50,985 nucleotides of DNA, from NCBI GenBank assembly GCA_012729055.1, contig JAAYDW010000084.1, positions 1 to 50,985 of the forward strand, read 5' to 3'. The first letter of the stretch is position 1. Every line of letters starts with the position of its first letter. The stretch is from Deltaproteobacteria bacterium (GTDB taxonomy: Bacteria > Desulfobacterota > Syntrophia > Syntrophales > Smithellaceae). Under the pieces are notes generated by a model, which saw only the letters and a program-made list of their open reading frames with translations, had not been told where the DNA came from and did no database searches. Both the position numbers and the translations under genes were made by a program. This document shows positions 49,756 to 50,985 of this stretch, one piece after another.

Positions 49756-50985
49756 CTATTTCGCCATCACATCCTGCTCATTGATTGAGGCAATAATTTC
49801 CTGATAGGAGCTAAATAATCCTGCCCGCTGCTCTTCCGGAATATCGTGCACATCCAGCAAGCGTGTAAAGACATCCACCACATCCAGATCATCGAGCGTT
49901 TCTTCCGCTTCTTTTGAGCTGAGCGCTTTTTCAACGATGCGCTTATTTCGAGTACGCAGAATTTCGAGACCGGTTCCCGCAACTGTCTCCATCAGCCGTT
50001 CCTGAAGGTTAGCGGCGATTTCATCACCCTCATAGATCACCTCCAGCCAGGCCCGGCTTTTTTGCGATTTCAAGGCGTCGAGAGTCCGGGCCAGCACCGG
50101 CCAGTCGCCGCGCAATGTTCTCAGCTCCTGAAAGCGGGGCACGGCAATATTTGAAACGTTTGGCGTCTTCTCTGAAAATTCCACAAGGATCACATTCTTC
50201 TCCTGGCCTGCCTCGCCAAACCCCATCGGCAGAGGCGATCCTGAATAGCGGACAACATCGGAGCCGCCGACACGCTGGGGAACATGCAAATGCCCCAGCG
50301 CCACGTAATCAATATCATCCGGGAAAACATCATTGCGAACCTGTGCAAGCGAGCCGATGTAAAGCTCGCGCGTGCCGTCGCCTTCTGTGGTTTGGCCGCC
50401 CGCGGCAAACAAATGCCCCATCGCAACCATCGGAACGGGCCTTTCCAGCGCCGCCCGCTTTTTCAGGGCCGCATCGCAGACCTGCCGGTAGTGCTCCTTG
50501 ATTCCTTCGACAATTTTTCTTTCTTTGTCTTCGATGCTTTCCCCCGCCTCCGACGTCCGGATATCGCGGTCCCGCAGATAGGGAATCGCCAGGACCATCA
50601 AACCGGGTTTTCCGTCCGCTCCGGGAAGCACCAGCACCTCGTCTTCCGGCCGGTTGGAGGCAAAACCCACAACATGAATATTGAGAAATTTCAGAAGTTC
50701 TTTAGGCGCATTGAGAAAGGAAGGCGAATCGTGATTGCCCGCAATGACCACCACCTGCCGGTTAGCCGAAGACGCCACCCGGCACAAAAACCGGTAATAA
50801 AGCTCCTGCGCATAATTGCTGGGCGTACTGTTGTCAAAAACATCGCCTGCAATCAAAACCACATCAACGCTTTCGTTTTCAATCAGCTGAAAAAGCCAGT
50901 TCAAAAACGCTTCATGCTCCTCATATCGCTTGCGGTTATGAAGCATGCGTCCCAGATGCCAGTCGGAGGTGTGGAGAAGTTTCAT
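49756..50985 (-). CDS. sbcD: Exonuclease subunit SbcD (Mre11-like nuclease)
   Basis: A 409-residue metallophosphoesterase beginning at the last base of the window; the ATG is the final codon, so the gene appears complete. Phosphoesterase motifs occur in order: TSDWHLGRML, IAGDVFDNS, IAGNHDSPSF, and GHLHVPQ preceded by DIDYVALGHLH. They coordinate two Mn/Mg ions. The C-terminal cap (about 280-409) is the SbcC-binding part. It pairs with sbcC downstream. Confidence 0.95.
   Translation of the reverse strand: MKLLHTSDWHLGRMLHNRKRYEEHEAFLNWLFQLIENESVDVVLIAGDVFDNSTPSNYAQELYYRFLCRVASSANRQVVVIAGNHDSPSFLNAPKELLKFLNIHVVGFASNRPEDEVLVLPGADGKPGLMVLAIPYLRDRDIRTSEAGESIEDKERKIVEGIKEHYRQVCDAALKKRAALERPVPMVAMGHLFAAGGQTTEGDGTRELYIGSLAQVRNDVFPDDIDYVALGHLHVPQRVGGSDVVRYSGSPLPMGFGEAGQEKNVILVEFSEKTPNVSNIAVPRFQELRTLRGDWPVLARTLDALKSQKSRAWLEVIYEGDEIAANLQERLMETVAGTGLEILRTRNKRIVEKALSSKEAEETLDDLDVVDVFTRLLDVHDIPEEQRAGLFSSYQEIIASINEQDVMAK

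Overview
The window is a GC-rich bacterial chromosome segment with dense coding on both strands. The gene content suggests an anaerobic deltaproteobacterium (Desulfobacterota, perhaps close to the Syntrophales). It has twin-arginine exported FAD reductases of the fumarate-reductase fold, two glutaconate-type CoA-transferase pairs, an NDP-forming acyl-CoA synthetase alpha subunit, a pyruvoyl arginine decarboxylase, and a LuxR-type regulator with a linker I associate with that group. The assignment is an inference: there is no rRNA or other marker gene here. I saw no tRNA, rRNA, CRISPR array, insertion sequence or phage gene.

Left part (1-16 kb). The window opens inside a NarX-type sensor kinase followed by its NarL-type response regulator. 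Then come an exported flavoprotein, a periplasmic cupin and a VOC-family epimerase-like protein. Three CBS-pair proteins follow in tandem on the minus strand, the first-transcribed one carrying a LuxR DNA-binding domain. Next are a nitrilase, a second exported flavoprotein, and a nitrogen module (ammonium channel, divergent PII protein, tiny Fis-type protein) behind a strong sigma-54 promoter match. mgtE, truA and an NlpC/P60 lipoprotein complete this part. Two copies of a composite intergenic repeat with heptamer tandem arrays flank the first flavoprotein-cupin region.

Centre (16-25.2 kb). A long plus-strand run encodes a degenerate cyclic-nucleotide-binding-fold protein, pyruvoyl arginine decarboxylase, an alpha/beta hydrolase and an orphan ParA ATPase. 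These are followed by three consecutive caspase-fold lipoproteins (two with ankyrin repeats), an exported DUF4384 protein, an exported DUF3617 protein and a FabG-type reductase, closed by a strong terminator. The caspase-ankyrin-DUF4384 block is the most unusual system in the window.

Right-centre (25.2-38.8 kb). Two CoA-transferase alpha/beta pairs flank a solitary branched-chain-amino-acid-type binding protein, suggesting uptake and CoA activation of an organic acid. A YihY-family membrane protein converges on a complete polar amino-acid ABC transporter operon with a consensus sigma-70 promoter. A flavodoxin-SCP2 fusion and a SulP anion transporter follow.

Right end (38.8-51 kb). A universal stress protein has a consensus promoter directly abutting 13-bp tandem repeats. 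It is followed by a four-PAS GGDEF-EAL protein, an acyl-CoA synthetase alpha subunit, a methyltransferase, a tiny coiled-coil ORF next to a DUF488 protein, and the SbcCD nuclease pair running off the right edge. Coordinates and starts are my reading from ribosome-binding sites and domain boundaries; no database search was run.
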